Notes: a model not told the origin generated them from the sequence alone. A stretch of 64,000 nt of DNA from Tretioscincus oriximinensis (GCA_022410635.1 JAJVDF010000123.1:1806262-1870261), one strand, 5' to 3'. Shown: positions 11,151 through 38,175, numbered from the stretch's first letter. Made by a program: numbers and translations.

Positions 11151-11790
11151 CAGAAAGGGGTCTTGATTTTTGCTAAAACAAATAGCAGAACACTGTGGCT
11201 CAATTATTGTCTTTTGTTTGTTGTAAGTGTACCTACCAAATACAGTTGCAGCATTTTTTTTTGATCAGAATCAGGGTTGTCCCAAATTTCTAAGTTTTGA
11301 GGTTGCATATACAATTTAAGATTTTTTTATGAACTTCATGAAAACTATGGGATTTGGATTAGATAACACCTTTTGAGTTTGAACCAAGAGGACATGGACT
11401 GATATATCACTGGAAAACTTGCTCCATTAGACTTTTAATAGTACAGGAAGAGGACGGGTTGGAGTAAAGTAAACCTTAATATCACTGCTAATTTTTAGTA
11501 CTGTATTAACATTCTACTCTTAATTATTTTTATCTATTTTAGTTTTATGTTTTCTTTACAACATACTCTTATAATTTTCTGACTGCTTAATGTACACATT
11601 GCTATGTAGTATTTTTTTCCATTTAAAAGGTTGCAATTTAGCAATTTGTACATAGGAAATAATATTCAGAGTCACACCTTCCTAAGGAATCCTTCTATGC
11701 CCTGTTTTGGAATGCCGGATAGGGTGGATGCTTTATGTTAGAAGATAATATGTTTGCTCATAATATTATGTATTTTCTCTTTCCTTATAG

Positions 11791-11806
11791 AATTTCCTTT
11801 AAATCA
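11791..11806 (+). other. TTPAL: TTPAL 5' UTR part of exon 2
   Basis: The acceptor TTCCTTATAG ends at 11790. Sixteen untranslated bases precede the start codon, which has A at -3. The longer reading frame that begins at 11735 upstream of the acceptor is intronic and is not the start. Confidence 0.8.
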
Positions 11807-14800
11807 ATGTCAGGAAATGGTGATAGCACCACTACAAGTCCCTCAGCGGGATCCCTGTCAGAAGTTGAAGTTCTGTTAGACCAGCCAAAGTATGTTTGTA
11901 CATTGTCTGCTGAGCTTGTCGCCAAGGCGCGTGAAGAGCTGCAGGAAAAACCCGAGTGGCGACTTCGAGATGTCCAAGCCCTCAGAGATATGGTGTGCAA
12001 AGACTATCCTAATCTGGGAACATGTCTAGACGATGCTTACTTACTCAGGTTCCTTAGAGCCAGGAAATTTGATTATGACCGAGCACTACAACTTCTTGTG
12101 AACTATCATTGCTGTAGAAGGAGTTGGCCTGAGGTCTTTAATAACCTGAAGCCATCTGCTATCAAGCAAGTCTTAGAATCTGGTTTTGTCACTGTTCTTC
12201 CTCATTTAGATACTGAAGGACGTCATGTTGTCTGCATTCGTCCAGGTATGTTCAAGATGTTTTTATATTTAGCAGGTCTTCTTTAAATCGTTTTTCTTCA
12301 ATCTGTTTGAATTGTATCTTTTTTTAAAGTCCACATTTTAGAGTGTGAACATGTTTGAATATTTCTTTCTGACTTCCATCTAGAAGATTTGAAGAAAGAA
12401 GCCCCAACATTCAACTTAGCTAATCTCCATTTGCACTGTACTGGCTCCTGAATCCACCAAAATTGGTGTTGGGAGATTGTATAAAATATTTTTGGAGGCA
12501 ATATGTTTCAATCAAATCATGATTTGAATGTGAGGTAGAGTTTATGTTTCTTTTCCCTCTGTGGAGGCCACTTTTGCTCCCTGATTAGAGATGTATCTAT
12601 AAATAGTTGTAGCAGACTGTGAAGAGATGACACTTTTAATATTTAAATATTGCATGAGTTGTACAGAAGTAGCAAGTGACTAGAGAAGATATTATTTATA
12701 TTTCTTGTACTATAACACATCGATTCCTCTAAGTTGGTTCAGATGTAAAAACATTTTCTGGAAAGCCAAAAATTATTTAAAATCTATCTGTGCAGCTACA
12801 TTTTTTTCATTTGAAGAAATTTTTAAACATAGGCAGATGAAAAATAGGACTTCTTTCAGTAATTTTCACAGACTTCCCATTCCTGTTCCAGTTCATTGCG
12901 GATATTATGTTGGTAATTCTGTTTTGAAATAACATGTTGGTTGTTTTTTCATCTTTGCAACTTACTTACTTTCTTTGCTTTGGAACATAGACAGATGGAC
13001 ACCAAGTAACTATCCAATTACAGAAAACATTCGTGCCATATATTTAACATTAGAAAAACTCATTCAATCTGAAGAGACCCAGGTGAATGGAATTGTTATC
13101 CTTGCTGACTACAAAGGCGTCAGTTTATCTAAGGCATCTCATTTTGGTCCCTTCGTAGCCAAGAAAGTGATTGGGATTCTTCAGGTAAGAACTAAATCAG
13201 TAAATGATGGGGCAGGGGGATCCTTTGTTAGTTATTGCATCTGGCTATATATTTTCCTCTGTACTGACTGTTTTCACTTTTGTCTTGAAGAAATCATTTT
13301 ACATAAAATCAGCAGCCTACTGCTCACTTTAACTATACAGTAACAATATAGGATTACAGTTCTTTCGTGGTACCTGAAAAGACAGTATCCCAAAATCCAG
13401 TTTTCACTTAAGTTTACTGCCTCTTATCTATTTATTCACCTGCAACCCAAACGCATCTTGGCTGACAAGTAGCTTCAGTAATGAAGCTGGACTTGGGGCG
13501 GGGGAGGTGTGAATAATGAAAAAATATAGAAGGATCAGTGAATATTTTCCAGAACAAAAAGGAAAGAAATGATAAAGTTATGAGAAACCTTGAAGTAGGT
13601 AACATAAAAAGATATAAACTTTATAAAATCTAATATTATTTAAAAGAACCAGTTTAGAAAACAGTTTCCAAAAAACCTAGTAGTAAAAACCAAGTTCCCC
13701 AAATGCACTCAGGAGAAAATGTAGGATTAATGTATGCTTAGCATTTTAAAATCTTAATAGTTCTTTGGATGTGTTCCATTTGAGATTTGCCTCTCATTTT
13801 TCTTTCCAAGCATCTTCCTAAAGTGTAGAATCCTTTGGTGTGGATTCACTGGGTTTCAAATTGAAACAATAGTTCCAGGTAAAACTTGCAGAATTCTGAG
13901 ACCTTCAAAGTGCAGCTGCCCATTTTCCACTTACCTTTTGGCAGTGTGGAAGATGCTTGAAGTGGTTTCCTGAGTTTTGACTAGGATTTTACTACTTTTA
14001 TGATCCCTAGAAAACAATCTTGTTTCTGGTGAAAATAAAGCAGTGATCACAAATCGGGCCGTACCAACTTGCTAGAATTCTTTGAGAGTGTTAACAAACA
14101 TGTAGATAAAGGGGATCCAGTTGATATTGTCTATCTAGATTTTCAAAAGGCTTTTGATAAAGTCCCTTATCAAAGGCTCCTAAAAAAGATCCACACTCAT
14201 GGTATAAGAGGACAGACTTTGCCCTGGATCGGAAACTGGCTAAAAGATAGAAAACGGGGTAGTAATAAATGGACAGTTCTCTGAGTGGAAAGAGGTAAGA
14301 AGTGGGGTACCCCAGGGATCTGTACTGGGACATTTGCTTTTCAATATATTCATAAAAGATCTGGATACCGAGGTAAATAGTGAAGTAGCCAAGTTTGCTG
14401 ACGACACTAAACTGTTCAGGATAGTGAAAACTGAAAATGATTGTAAGGCACTATTGATATATTGAAAGTGGGTAAGTGGGTATCAGAGTGGCAAATGCAC
14501 TTCAATTTAAGCAAGTGCAAGGTCATGCATATTGGGGCAAAGAACCCCAACTACTCCTACCACCTGATGGGAACTAAACTTTCTTTATCCGAGCAAGAAA
14601 AGGATCTTGGGGTATTGGTGGACAGTTCAATGAAGGTGCCAACCCAGTGTGCAGCTGCAGCAAAAAAGTCAAATTCCATGTTGAGGATAATTAGGAAAGG
14701 AATCGAAAACAAGTCAGCAAATGTTGTTTTACCTCTTTATAAATCTGTGGTGAGGCCATATTTGGAATACTGTATTCAATTCTGGTCACATCTCAAGAGG

Positions 14801-17736
14801 ATATTGTGGGACTAGACAAGGTGTAGAAAAGGGCAACAAGAATGATCAAGGGTCTGGAGCCACCTCCCTTATGAAGTCAAGCTGCAACGTCTGGGCTTCT
14901 TCAGCCTTGAAAAGGCGACGTTTGAGAGGCGATCTGATTGAAGTGTACAAAATCATGCATGGGATGGATAGGGTGAATAGAGAAAAATGTTTTCTCTATC
15001 ACACAACACAAGAACCAGAGGGCACCCCTTAAAACTGATGGGTAGAAAAATGAGAACAGACAAAGGAAAGTATTTTTTTTCACCCTGAGGGTTATCGGCC
15101 TGGAATTTACTTCCTGAAGAGGTAGTGGTAGCTAACAGCTTAGATAGCTCCAAGACAAGACTAGATAGGTTTATGGACACGAAGGTACAAATGGGTACTA
15201 GGATGGATGTCTGGCTGCTGACTCTGGGATAGGGCAACGGGCAGTATCCCTGAAATACCATTTGCAGGGAGTCATGAACAAGTGCACATTTTGCTTCCCT
15301 CTGTTCAGACTGTCCAGGTGCATCTGGTGGGCCTCTGTGTGAGACAGAATGCTGGACTAGATGGGCTGTGGCCTGATCCAGTATGGCTCTTCTTATGTTC
15401 TTAAATACTTACATTTGGGGGAAAGAGAAATAAGCATAGCATTTGATTCAATATTATGCATCAATGCTAACAATATAGGATAGTTTCTTGATTTGAATAA
15501 AGTATTTCAGATTAATTTGAATACAAAAAAAGCAGTTCTTATAATGGTTATATTCTTTGGTTGTGTTGAGTAGAAATGTCTTATCTGATGAAGACAATAT
15601 TACATTTTCATTGTTCCCTAGGAATACATCTATTGCCTCAAAAAGGTTTTTGCTAAATAACTGTTTTAATTCTGCAAAATTTATAGAACAGTAGAAATTA
15701 AATCTTAGTAACTAACTTGTTTTTGATGAAGTCTTTTAAACAAGCTGTTCTAATAAACTTTGTATTCCTGTCTCTTCCCCTCTTTTAGGATGGCTTTCCT
15801 ATTCGAATAAAAGCTGTCAATATCATAAATGAACCTCGCATATTTAAGGGCATATTTGCTATCATCAAACCTTTTCTGAAAGAGAAAATAGCAAATCGGG
15901 TAAGATTTCTTACAAATATGTTTGTATTTAGGATTGTAACATATTCTGAATTGATTTTGTTATAAACTAGCAGGAATTACAGCTTACACATAAATAAATC
16001 AAGTAAGAATTCACTCTTGGCTTGCTTGTTGACAATGCATTTATGGATTATAATTTATAACTAGATTACCCCTTTTGATGGGGGGGGGGGGGGTTTGAAA
16101 ACCTGGTCAGCCTAGGGATGTTGCCTCTGTGTTTGTCTTACTACACCCAATATTGTAGACAGTTGTTATCCATCTAAGTAATCAGTGTAACTTTACTATC
16201 CTGGATTGGACAAAAGCAGCCTAAATGCAGGGGTTTTATAACAGTTAGGCGGCTGGTCGTTCCATCACATGGACTGTTTTTCTGCACTTAGCAGAATGCA
16301 ACATTCTTTGTGAGAGATGAATCTACCTTATTGACATAATGTGCAGCTCAGTCAGGCAATGATTATAAGCAACACAATTTTGTTTAACATAGCAGCTGGA
16401 CTGAAACCATTTTATTATACAAGGGACTATATAAAAAGCTATCTTACTTAGCATTTTTTCTTATCACATCTTATCTAATTATTAGTTATACAGATGTCTA
16501 AGGCTGAGACTTAAAACTTATCCCTACATACTTACCAAGTTTACTGTAAACTATGGATGACTAATGCTTAGCTTTCCAAATTTCATTGGCAGGAACTAAT
16601 CAATTTGTAAAAAAAAAAAAGCATTCCAGAGAACATACCTATTTTAAATTCATCCTACTTTTATTGCCTGGTGAAACCACAAATAATGCAGAGAGATGCT
16701 TCATAACTCAAACTCTGTTCTCTAAAAGTAGAGAAAGCTGCTTGTTCTGTTACAAGAATGGCTTTTTAAATATCTACTTCTTGATACCTGTTTTCACCTA
16801 CAGCAAGCAGATTTCCCTCCCACCTCTTTTATATTTATGCCGTGGCCAAGGTGTAAGGAAGAGCCATGCAGTCATCCTTCCTACGGCATAGTTTTGCAGA
16901 CCTGTTTTTCTTTCCTGCTGTCAACAAAGTGCCACATAATTATGGTCTGAATGATCACATGTTGCAAAACTGGGGATATAATTGGGAGAGACGGTAGACT
17001 GGTGATTAGGGAACAACCATCAAAACTGCTTCCCGTAATGTGATTTGCAAAATGGGGTGTTTGCAGAAACTAAGGTTGCATCCAGACAGACTGTAAACCC
17101 TGCAGGTATTCCATGGATATTTTGCAGTTGCCACACATGTCCCAAAATAGCCCCAGAATTTGGCCTACAGCAACTTACAGCAACTTTTTAGACACTGCTA
17201 CTAGGAGTCTATCACACCAAAATGGCAGTTGTGCGCATGCTCAAAGTGGCACATTTCACACTTCTAGATATTAAATTCCCAGTTCTGAGCATCATATTAT
17301 TGCAGAAGCAGGTACCTGCCGAGGTCCATGAGCTTGTCCTGCTCAGCTGTTTGGGCAGCAAGTGAGCATTCTGGAGACAGTTTTCTCCTTAATAGCTGTT
17401 TTTTGACCACTATATTATACGAGGGCTACTGATGTTGAACTCTCTGGTTTTGCCTTCCAGTTTTTTCTTCATGGGTCAGACTTGAACTCTCTTCATCAAA
17501 ACCTCCCACCAAGAATCCTCCCAGAAGAATATGGCGGCACAGCAGGGAAGCTGGACATCTCTGCGTGGAATGAGCTGCTACTGACCTCAGAGAATGACTT
17601 TCTGTATGACATTTCTCATCTGCCCCCCTCCAATGACTGGTCACCTCATGATCCACTGATGAGTGGAGAAATGGATGAGAACCAATGTGATGACTCTTTG
17701 CGAACCTTGAAAACACAACTTTATTCATGCTATTAA
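11807..17736 (+). CDS. TTPAL: TTPAL, alpha-tocopherol transfer protein-like (4 coding exons, complete)
   Basis: Coding exons are 11807-12245, 12991-13184, 15789-15899 and 17461-17736. Each junction has AG/GT sites and phases join without a break to 1020 nt, 339 residues plus stop, close to the roughly 340 of vertebrate TTPAL. The ATG lies 16 nt inside exon 2. Residues 1-30 are low complexity. A helical CRAL-TRIO N-terminal segment contains DDAYLLRFLRARKFD (75-89). The CRAL-TRIO lipid-binding fold covers about 120-285, including VNGIVILADYKGVSL and, in exon 4, IRIKA followed by INEP. The basic pair there corresponds to the phosphoinositide-contacting residues of alpha-TTP. The ILPEEYGG motif closes the fold and the tail ends QLYSCY. 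The family consists of cytosolic carriers of hydrophobic ligands; the TTPAL ligand is not settled. The gene converges on SERINC3. Identity is by recalled similarity and is strong. Confidence 0.96.
12246..12990 (+). other. TTPAL: TTPAL intron 2
   Basis: GTATGT donor and TTGGAACATAG acceptor. The split codon across it is G|AC (Asp147), which restores DRWTPSNYP. AT-rich; no repeat recognised. Confidence 0.85.
13185..15788 (+). other. TTPAL: TTPAL intron 3, carrying a CR1 LINE
   Basis: GTAAGA donor and TCTTTTAG acceptor, phase 0. More than half of the intron is a sense-oriented CR1 3' fragment (about 14055-15403). Confidence 0.85.
14055..15403 (+). mobile_element. CR1 LINE, 5'-truncated, degenerate
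   Basis: This is the 3' part of a chicken-repeat-1 type retrotransposon. The first block encodes reverse-transcriptase residues VDIVYLDFQKAFDKVPYQRL (about 14116-14175). A later block reads MHFNLSKCKVMHIG and ends with the GLFSLERRR-like region. Frames are broken between blocks, so it is dead. The 3' end reads TGATCCAGTATGGCTC then TTCTTATGTTCTTA. It lies in TTPAL intron 3 in sense orientation. Confidence 0.85.
15900..17460 (+). other. TTPAL: TTPAL intron 4
   Basis: GTAAGA donor and TGCCTTCCAG acceptor, phase 0. It contains a collapsed hAT-MITE remnant at 16060-16114 with a long G-run. Nothing else is recognised. Confidence 0.85.
16060..16114. mobile_element. Collapsed hAT-type MITE, copy 4
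   Basis: Only the outer parts remain: a CTAGATTACCCCTTTTG-like left end and GAAAACCTGGTCAGCCTA at right, separated by a 14-base G-run. An internal deletion or slippage event removed most of the hairpin. Confidence 0.65.
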
Positions 17737-20160
17737 TGTAGAAATTACGGTTTCCCGTTTGGAAAAAGGATTATGACTGTATTTTTTAAGGCAATAGCCT
17801 CTGATAAAAACAGACAAGACACTTTATTTTGGTACCAAAGGAAATTTAAAAAATAGGAGACACGTGGAGCACAGTGAGATGCTGGGGCAATATGGCAAAT
17901 GATACAATTCAAGCCAGCTTGAATATGTTGAGACTTAATGGTTCTTTTTATCATCCCTGTGTAATTAAAAAGCTGTGTATCAGTGCATAAGAAATGTTGC
18001 TGTCACTTAGGGCCTAAGCACAGTGGTTTGGAAGTAAGCTGAACTCACCCCTGATCGAGGAAGTTGAGTATCAAGCTGCTACATTTCTTCTCAGCCTATG
18101 AAAGGCAAAATTAGATTTTTCAGTGTAAAATCGTAGTACATTACTTATTTTTCTGGCAAAAAAGGGAAGCAAACTGGATTCTACACGTTAATAGTTAACC
18201 AATTGTGACAGCAAATTGATGACTATTGCTAATCTTAGCACTTAATTCTTTCTACATATAAGCATAATGCAGTTGGGTCTCCTATAGTAAACGACGCCCA
18301 GTGATAAAAGTCCTTGACGTCTATCTTCCTCTCTCCCTAAATGGGTGAATACTGTGGTTATTGTTTGAGTGAATGAAAGCACATGTTGACTCTGTCAAAT
18401 AGTAAGCATCAATATATGAAACTAGTTTATAACCATACTTGAACTTGTATAATGGTCAGGATCCCAACCCAAAGGGATCATTTTGTATATTGTTATAACT
18501 TAAGTCGTCTGCCTTAGTTAGAAATCAAATTATGATGGCCTTGAATGGGGCAAAGGGGCACAAACGTAATGATAGTTATTGTCTAAGAAGAAAATAGAAT
18601 GCGCGTTTATTTGGGGGGGGGGAGAGATGGCATTTCTGAGAACATTTCTGTACCTCCATGTAGACAGGGTATTTTACAAGCACAGTTTATGTGATTTGTT
18701 AACGTACATTTTCCCATCTTGCGTGGGATATATTGTCAGTTCTTGCTGTCTTGTAGCCTTGAAAGGCTTTTCAGTCTTGGCTATTGAGTTGTTTCTCTTA
18801 AGGTCCATCAGTACAATAAGTCCTCCTTTGTTGCCAGTTTAACCTTCTTATGTGTTCCATCATGGAGTTTACATGTTCTGTACTGACATACAATTTGATG
18901 TCTTTTAGTATTCACTAATTTGTAAGTTGAGCTCCCAGTGGAAACTGGACTCCTGCATGATGTATTACTTGGGTTTTTTTTTAATAGGACCACAGATGTC
19001 AATTCCTATACCATTTAACCTTTTAGCACTTTTAAAATTAGTGCCAACTGCAAACTATTTACTGGTGCTTATTATAAATGTATTCAATGCGGTGTATAGG
19101 GTGTGGACCACTGTTACTAACTGTGCCAAATCTATGTTTTTTTTCCCTAAAATTGCCTCTGCATTTCCAAAAGGCAAATCAACTTTGTCAGTGCTACCAT
19201 AGTTGAATTAGAATTTCTCATCGACAAAATGTGGTTTGCTATCAACAGACCCCAAGATGTGTTTCTAATGTGTATCACCTGTTTTCCTGGCAGCTGCCTG
19301 AGTATATACAGCAGATATTCTCAGAGTTTAGTTTCCCTAAATGGATAGTACTTCTTTGTTCTTATCAGTTAATGATGGCATACATTTATACTGTACGTAA
19401 GCATAAATTAGTGTAGCAGATAATATACATAATCTCATCTTATGCAGAAGTAATATCCATTTAAAGAACAAATGGCCCAGAATTTTTTTATAGCATTAAC
19501 ACTTTAGAATTAAAATTTTGAATTTTAAATATAAAGTTAATTTGAGATTATGGTGGTTGACGAGTATCAAGCAGAGGCTTTTTTGTCCAACTTTTACCTT
19601 GGAGAAAATTGTTCTATTGCCACTATGAGATTCAGTTATCATAGAGCACTGAATGGCTTAAGTGCATTAGTGCAAACAACTTTAAATTAATTGAAGCTGT
19701 TATCCTGCATTATTGGATAGTGATAAATAGGAAACTCAAATTTGAAGCGAGNCGAGAGTAATGGAAATTGCTTATGTTTATTAAAAACTAGAACTAACAG
19801 CAGTTAAAGTACTTTCAAGAAAAAGAAATTGGTAAAATACCGTAATTGCCAATTTGCCTTTAAGGAAGCAAGAAAATATATACTGTAAATACTTGAATTT
19901 ATACTGTGGATAAATAAGCACTATTAAGTGTAAAGGTTTCTTTTCTAAGGGGTATTTGAGATGCTTTGTAATGTTCAATCAGCCTTGGCATTTTTGCTAA
20001 GTAAGGGTTTTGTTGCATCTTTTTGCTGTATCTAGAATTCAAATGTTGGTTACAGTTATACTTTCAAGAATTTATTTTTATACCACATTTTATAAAATGA
20101 AACACTATAGACTTATGTGTAACAATGCATGTGTGGTTATTAAACTGTCAACTTGAAAAA
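17737..20160 (+). other. TTPAL: TTPAL 3' UTR and candidate poly(A) signals
   Basis: No coding exon is visible here. ATTAAA hexamers occur at 17964-17969 (early) and 20139-20144 (late, followed by an A-run). A long 3' UTR ending near 20.16 kb is plausible because this stretch is nearly free of recognisable transposons, unlike its surroundings. It includes a G-run near 18,613. The exact end is inferred. Confidence 0.45.
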
Positions 20161-21966
20161 AACCTCAGTTATTTTTAAGGCACTCTGTCCTCACTTAAAT
20201 CTACACTATGATCATATTGGAAAAGACTGCTATGAGTCCCTGCTGAAGAGTATCCCTACAGAACTGATACACTGAACAATCATAGTTGTTACACGTTCCT
20301 TGTTTGCTGGAAAAGAATGTGGCCATGGAATCTAACCACATACAAAACACTACACGGCTTGTGTATGGAATCTTAATCACATGTTGAAGTGTGGTATGCG
20401 CAAATTGGTGATTTAGCATAGTAAGAAGAATGGCCTGTAGGCTAGACATGGGTGTAGTACACCAGGTTTGAGTTGGTGGCCTAAAGCGTTCACCATCCAT
20501 ACTGTTCCAGCACTTAAGCACTTTAGACTGCTTTTAAGTAGCAGGTATATCCTAGGAGTACTTCTAACCGCCATGGGAATGTTGAGGCAGTATGATTCAC
20601 TCCAACTGCTGAGACTATACCCCAACCTACATGCAGAAAGAGCTTGTTTTCCTTTGAAGTTATACTGTAACACAAAGTAACTTCCCTAGTGTCCAGCCAT
20701 TCCCTTGTCCAATCGTGGGATAAGCCAAGACATATTCTGACTCGAAGGCCTAGTGTTCACCATGTACTATGTTGCATGCTGGACTAGGATGTGAATGGCA
20801 GGAAGTCTTCCTATGATTGGGGAGGGGGGGGGGAGGACATGGTTTCCAGAGACCATTTCCTACCATTGAATGTGAAAAGGGGCAAGAACTAATACTTAAA
20901 ATCAATATGCTAATAGCTCTCAGATCAAATAAAACTACACAAAACAGTGGAATGATCTGAGTGGCACTACCCACATTGTACATAGCATGTTAAAAAATAC
21001 TTCCTGAATGTTACCAGAATAGCTCCTTTTAATACCCTGTGTTTTTGCACTCTAAAAGTAAGAGTGATAAAAGACACAACATTAAAAAGTGCAATTTCCC
21101 TCCCATGTGCTATAGTGACTTTTATACAAAATCCATATCATGTTAAACTGATCTCTAGAGCAAAAAAAAAACCCTTAAGAGAATGTAAACAGTAACAGGC
21201 ACACACAGCAAATTGGGATATCCAACCTGTTTCCTTCTATAGTATCATAGTACACTGAACTGGAAAGAGACGGAAGGTCAGAAGGGTCTTTTCTTGGATC
21301 TCGCCAAGACACTGTTCAGCACTCAAAAAACCTGCACACATCTATTATGGAATGCTAATAAATATCCATAAGACAGTTTTTAATCAAATACGTTTATAGT
21401 GCAAATATTAGACTCCAAGACTGACCGTGTACAAGTTTTTACATGCATTGCTAGCTCAAGCAAAACACTATCATTTTCTCCTACTATTCGATACACATTT
21501 GAAATTAACAACACATGCGTCAAAGCTTAGCAGAATACCTGCTATGTATAAAATGTGTTGAGTTGCCCACCTGAACTTGCTGTGCTTCAGTGCCATGCAA
21601 TTGTGTAGAAAAAGTATTCTAGCATTTAAAGCCCTGATCATGTTTTCCCAACATGGAATGTACAATTGCAGTATGGCTTTCACTTCCATATACTGAAACA
21701 TTAGAACTCTCAAATATATTACGCAGCTCTATCTCAACTTATAGTGTGCACAGTACACGTTGACGGTTACAGCACAGCTGTAGGTTAAATCCAAGCTAGC
21801 TTTACTGTTAAACACAATGTAAAGTTTACATCTTGCATGAGCATTATACAAGTTTGCTGTTTTCTATCTGTCTGTACTTCTGCAGGCGAGGTGACTGGGG
21901 CCTTGGCTCCAACGGCCGATACAGAGCATTTGGCGTTCAGCAGAGAGGAGGAAGGGAAGTGATTGT
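20161..21966 (-). other. SERINC3: SERINC3 3' UTR region, convergent with TTPAL
   Basis: No coding potential is recognised. Candidate poly(A) hexamers for the - strand (TTTAAT on +) occur at 21379-21384 and 21028-21033; a TTTATT at 20071-20076 would overlap the TTPAL 3' UTR. Hardly any transposon sequence is recognised, which supports long UTRs from both genes. Confidence 0.4.
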
Positions 21967-35617
<13,651 letters not shown>

Positions 35618-36110
35618 GGCGGTAGCTTTGCTTCCCGGCTTCGGAGCTCCTCCGGGGTCTTCTCCGGCTACCTCGTCTCTCTCTTTCTCTCTCTCTCAGC
35701 CACCACTTCCGCCTTCTCCCTCCCCCTCCCCTCAGGCCCGGGCGGCAGCAGCAGCGGACTTCGCTGGTCGAAGCCAGCCAGCCACACCAGCGCGGCACGC
35801 TGATTGGCCACACCCTACAGGCCAGTCATTGGAGAGGGGTGGAACGAGTTGACCCGTCCACCAATTGAATGGTTCGCTTGCCCCTGTTGCCACCAGCGAG
35901 CCCAAGAAAGTAAACAGAGGGGAGGGAGGGGCTGGCTGGCAGGGTTGACTGACGAATGAGTGGTGACGCAACAACGGTACTAGGCGCTGATTGGACACAC
36001 CGTCCTGAAAGGGGCGGATACGTTGTTAGTGACTGGCCTATTAGGTACCGTTACACTCTTTTAATAGAGACAATCTTACACATCAACAACAAATCCAAGT
36101 GGAGTAATGA
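35618..36110 (-). promoter_or_regulatory. SERINC3: SERINC3 promoter and 5' UTR, CpG-rich with four CCAAT boxes
   Basis: This GC-rich block surrounds the SERINC3 start. CCAAT or ATTGG boxes lie at 35803, 35828, 35861 and 35990, spaced 25-130 bp, a typical NF-Y arrangement in TATA-less promoters. A TGACGCAA element (CREB or C/EBP type) is at 35964. The boxes extend beyond what SERINC3 alone needs, so a bidirectional promoter with a + strand transcript is possible; I see no + strand coding exon nearby. Confidence 0.65.
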
Positions 36111-36400
36111 GCGAAGAGGAGCCGTCGCGGCGTCTCTGGAGGGCGCCTGCTGATGACTCTTGACAGCTTTATCATCCTGGTGACAGTCGTCCTGTAGCTA
36201 TGCTGGTGGCTTAACATCCTGCCTGACTAACGCTGCTGCTTCTCATTGTCACCTGAGTCTTTAGCAGGGTGATTCATTCAGTTGGACAAGAACATAAGGC
36301 AACATTTCAGAGGCTGGAAATTAAGCAGAAGTCTCTGTTGTTTCCAGGCCTTTATTTAGCTTCCTCTATCANGAAGAGGTCAGATTTTGTGTATCCTTGA

Positions 36401-36655
36401 GAGCCAGTTTGGTGTAGCGGTTGAGTGTTGGACTCGTACCTGTTAGTCTCCCGGTTCGATTCCCCACCCCACCATGAAGCCAGCTGGGTGACCTTGGGCC
36501 AATCACAGTTCTTTGAACTCTCTCAGCCCCACCTACTCCATAGGGTGTCTGTTGTGGAGAAAGCAACAAAAGCTNTGTGTGCCACCCAATGGTAGGCCGC
36601 CCTGAGACCTTCGGGTATAGAGNGGGATATAAATACAAATAAAATAAATAAATAA
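36401..36655 (+). repeat. tRNA-derived SINE (family A), full length
   Basis: GAGCCAGTTTGGTGTAGCGG head, B box CCCGGTTCGATTCCCC, body ACCTTGGGCCAATCACAG, then GCCGCCCTGAGACCTTCGGG and an AAATAAATAA tail shared with L2. Confidence 0.85.
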
Positions 36656-36669
36656 TGCACCAGCAAAGT

Positions 36670-36874
36670 TAGGCTTTGAGGGGGTTTCAACNGCTTTTGA
36701 GGGGGTTGAAAACCTGGTTTTTGGGTGCCTCCCAGTTTTTCTGAGGAAAGTTTTTTCAAAAAAAATATTTTTTTTCAATTTTTTGTTGTTTTTTTTCCTC
36801 AGAAAAAAACCGGAGGCACTGCAAAAACGGGTTTTGAAACACACACACCCAAAAGGGGTCATCTGGTCAGCCTA
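36670..36874. mobile_element. Palindromic hAT-type MITE, copy 5
   Basis: TAGGCT left end and CTGGTCAGCCTA right end. A 7-bp flank GCAAAGT is shared on both sides; the eighth base is ambiguous with the terminal A. It lies directly beside the SINE ending near 36655. Confidence 0.85.
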
Positions 36875-37504
36875 GCAAAGTGAATAGTAATTTTCTTTCC
36901 ACGTTGCCTAAACTAAAGGTGGGTTGCTACTGTGCAGGTGTGTTTTCTCACTCAAAAGTGAAGCTAGATTAAAACTTGGGTGTAACTACAGCCTTTGAAA
37001 TTTATCTTTCTATTATTGTGACTTGTTCTGGAACCTTCATGTAGGAAGTGGGATATACATACTCAAAATTATACATGAAACAGTATAGTATTTGTGGGAA
37101 ATGTATGGTGGGTGACCCCATCTTCGGGTTTCCCAAAATAAATGGAAATCCACGCTGAAATTGATGAAGTAGGCAAAGGAATTTATTAAAACGTTCGAGA
37201 TGGGCTAAAGAGTGATATAACACAACCTACGTTACAGATAGAACACCCAGAACCAAGTGTTAGGATTCATTATTAATTTGCTATTTGGGCATTACTGCGC
37301 CTGCAGTTGCATGGCCATTCTTACCAGCAGCACTGAACAGCCCATCCCCTGGTAAACAGCCAGCTCTACTCTCCTGGCATGTTCTACAACATTCAGCGGA
37401 GAAAGCATTTCTTGTTTCTCAATGTGCTTGTTTCCTAGTCTAGAGAAGCTTATATCCAACTGAATTGCTTAACATATTCCTTGTGTTCTGCCTTGTACTC
37501 AANA

Positions 37505-37900
37505 TTAAGAGCATAAGAAGAGCCATATTGGATCAGGCCACAGCCCATCTAGTCCAGCATTCTGTCTCACACAGAGGCCCACCAGATGCACCTGGGCAGT
37601 CNGAACAGAGGAAAGCAAAATATGCTCCTGTTCATGACTCCCTGCAAATGGTATTTCAGGAGCTCTACCTGTTGCTCCATCCCGGAGGCAACATTCAGAC
37701 ATCCATCCTAGTATCCATTTATACTCTTGGTGTCCATAAACTTGTTTAGTCCTGTCTTGAAACTATCCAAGCTGTTAGCTACCACTACCTCTTCAGGAAG
37801 TAAATTCCACAGGCCGATGACCCTCTGGGTGAAAAAAATACTTTCCTTTGTCTGTTCTCACTTTTCTACCCAACAGTTTTAAGGAGTNCCCTCTGGCACT
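37505..37900 (-). mobile_element. CR1 LINE 3' fragment
   Basis: Reverse-strand copy of the CR1 3' terminus; starts with the complement of the TTCTTATG end and reaches the KYFPL-like block. Truncated. Confidence 0.8.
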
Positions 37901-38175
37901 CTAGATGCATATAAAGTGGAATGGGAAGCATGCAGAAAGATGGCATTTTAGCAAGTCACACCTGAGGCCTATCTCCATTCCAGTTTATAATTCACCACAC
38001 TTGTACTGTGACAATACTGCTTCATTATTATTTATTTGGTACAAAATATCCTGATTAAATTAAATATAATTGATACCTTTAATGCTTTATAAATATAAAT
38101 ACGTTTTTTTTGTACAATCTCTGATTGCACTGAAATATTCTGAAAGAGTTGCCAGTTCTTTACCAAAAAAAACCC

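Larger units (their letters stand above)
9271..11790 (+). other. TTPAL: TTPAL intron 1
   Basis: The intron is bounded by GTGAGT and TTCCTTATAG. It holds the second copy of a diverged repeat family (9883-11150) into which an L1-like fragment has inserted. No host exon is seen inside. Confidence 0.6.

Noticed and set aside
11735..11806. Upstream extension of the TTPAL reading frame
   Set aside because: It lies before the acceptor at 11790 and is intronic; the residues do not resemble the TTPAL N-terminus.
14069..14815. Reverse-transcriptase-like frames as an active element
   Set aside because: CR1 remnant with broken frames and only the 3' part present.
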